From contig PMNQ01000271.1 in NCBI GenBank assembly GCA_003162555.1, positions 8,192 to 14,375 of the forward strand: a stretch of 6,184 nt of DNA, read 5' to 3'. Source of the stretch: Gammaproteobacteria bacterium (GTDB taxonomy: Bacteria > Pseudomonadota > Gammaproteobacteria > Steroidobacterales > Steroidobacteraceae). A program made the position numbers and the translations under genes. This document shows, one piece after another, positions 6,138 to 6,184 of this stretch (the first letter of the stretch is position 1; every line of letters begins with the position of its first letter). Below the pieces are notes generated by a model. The model had not been told where the DNA came from. It saw only the letters and a list, made by a program, of their open reading frames with translations, and searched no databases.

Positions 6138-6184
6138 CCACGCGGTCAGGAACTCTCAAGCGGATGGGGACGGTGCCGCCGCGG

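Noticed and set aside
6149..6170. GGAACT after the DUF4097 stop as an ECF-type -35 element
   Set aside because: GGAACT resembles the RpoE-class -35, but no matching -10 (TCnnA or CGTC type) is seen at 16-17 bases and the window ends before any downstream gene.

Overview
The window is a dense, roughly two-thirds G+C bacterial chromosome segment carrying seven protein genes. No stretch over 300 bases lacks a gene, and I see no mobile element, CRISPR array, rRNA or tRNA. A canonical PII protein with Tyr51, Gram-negative style secretion, an ECF sigma/membrane anti-sigma pair and very GC-rich third codon positions suggest a proteobacterium. A gammaproteobacterium of the Xanthomonadales or Nevskiales/Steroidobacter type is my guess, by feel of the protein families and not by any search.

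Layout. (1) The left edge holds the 3' end of a peptidase S51/cyanophycinase-like gene on the + strand. It converges, across a 26-base gap containing a GC hairpin, on (2) a minus-strand cluster. Read in its own direction this cluster is a ParB-like (ParB/sulfiredoxin-fold) protein, then a SulP-family anion transporter with a STAS domain (start and stop overlap by 4 bases), then after 41 bases a GlnK/GlnB-type PII signalling protein. (3) Facing away from the cluster is an EamA-family ten-helix transporter on the + strand. The two open frames start back to back on the same CATG, but the composition of the first 130 bases of the EamA frame argues that its real start is further in. (4) From 4118 to 6137 a tightly packed + strand operon encodes an ECF sigma factor, a single-pass membrane protein that looks like its anti-sigma factor, and a secreted DUF4097 beta-ladder protein. 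Both junctions are ATGA overlaps.

How the genes may work together. The sigma/anti-sigma/DUF4097 trio looks like one envelope-sensing unit: cytoplasmic sigma factor, inner-membrane tether with a periplasmic helical domain, and an exported repeat protein that could be sensor, ligand or output. The minus-strand cluster pairs an anion (sulfate or bicarbonate class) transporter with a PII carbon/nitrogen sensor and an enigmatic ParB-fold protein. The adjacent S51 peptidase belongs to a family that degrades the nitrogen reserve cyanophycin, so a nitrogen-storage/PII association is possible, but convergent orientation makes this weaker. None of these functional links is proved by the sequence alone.
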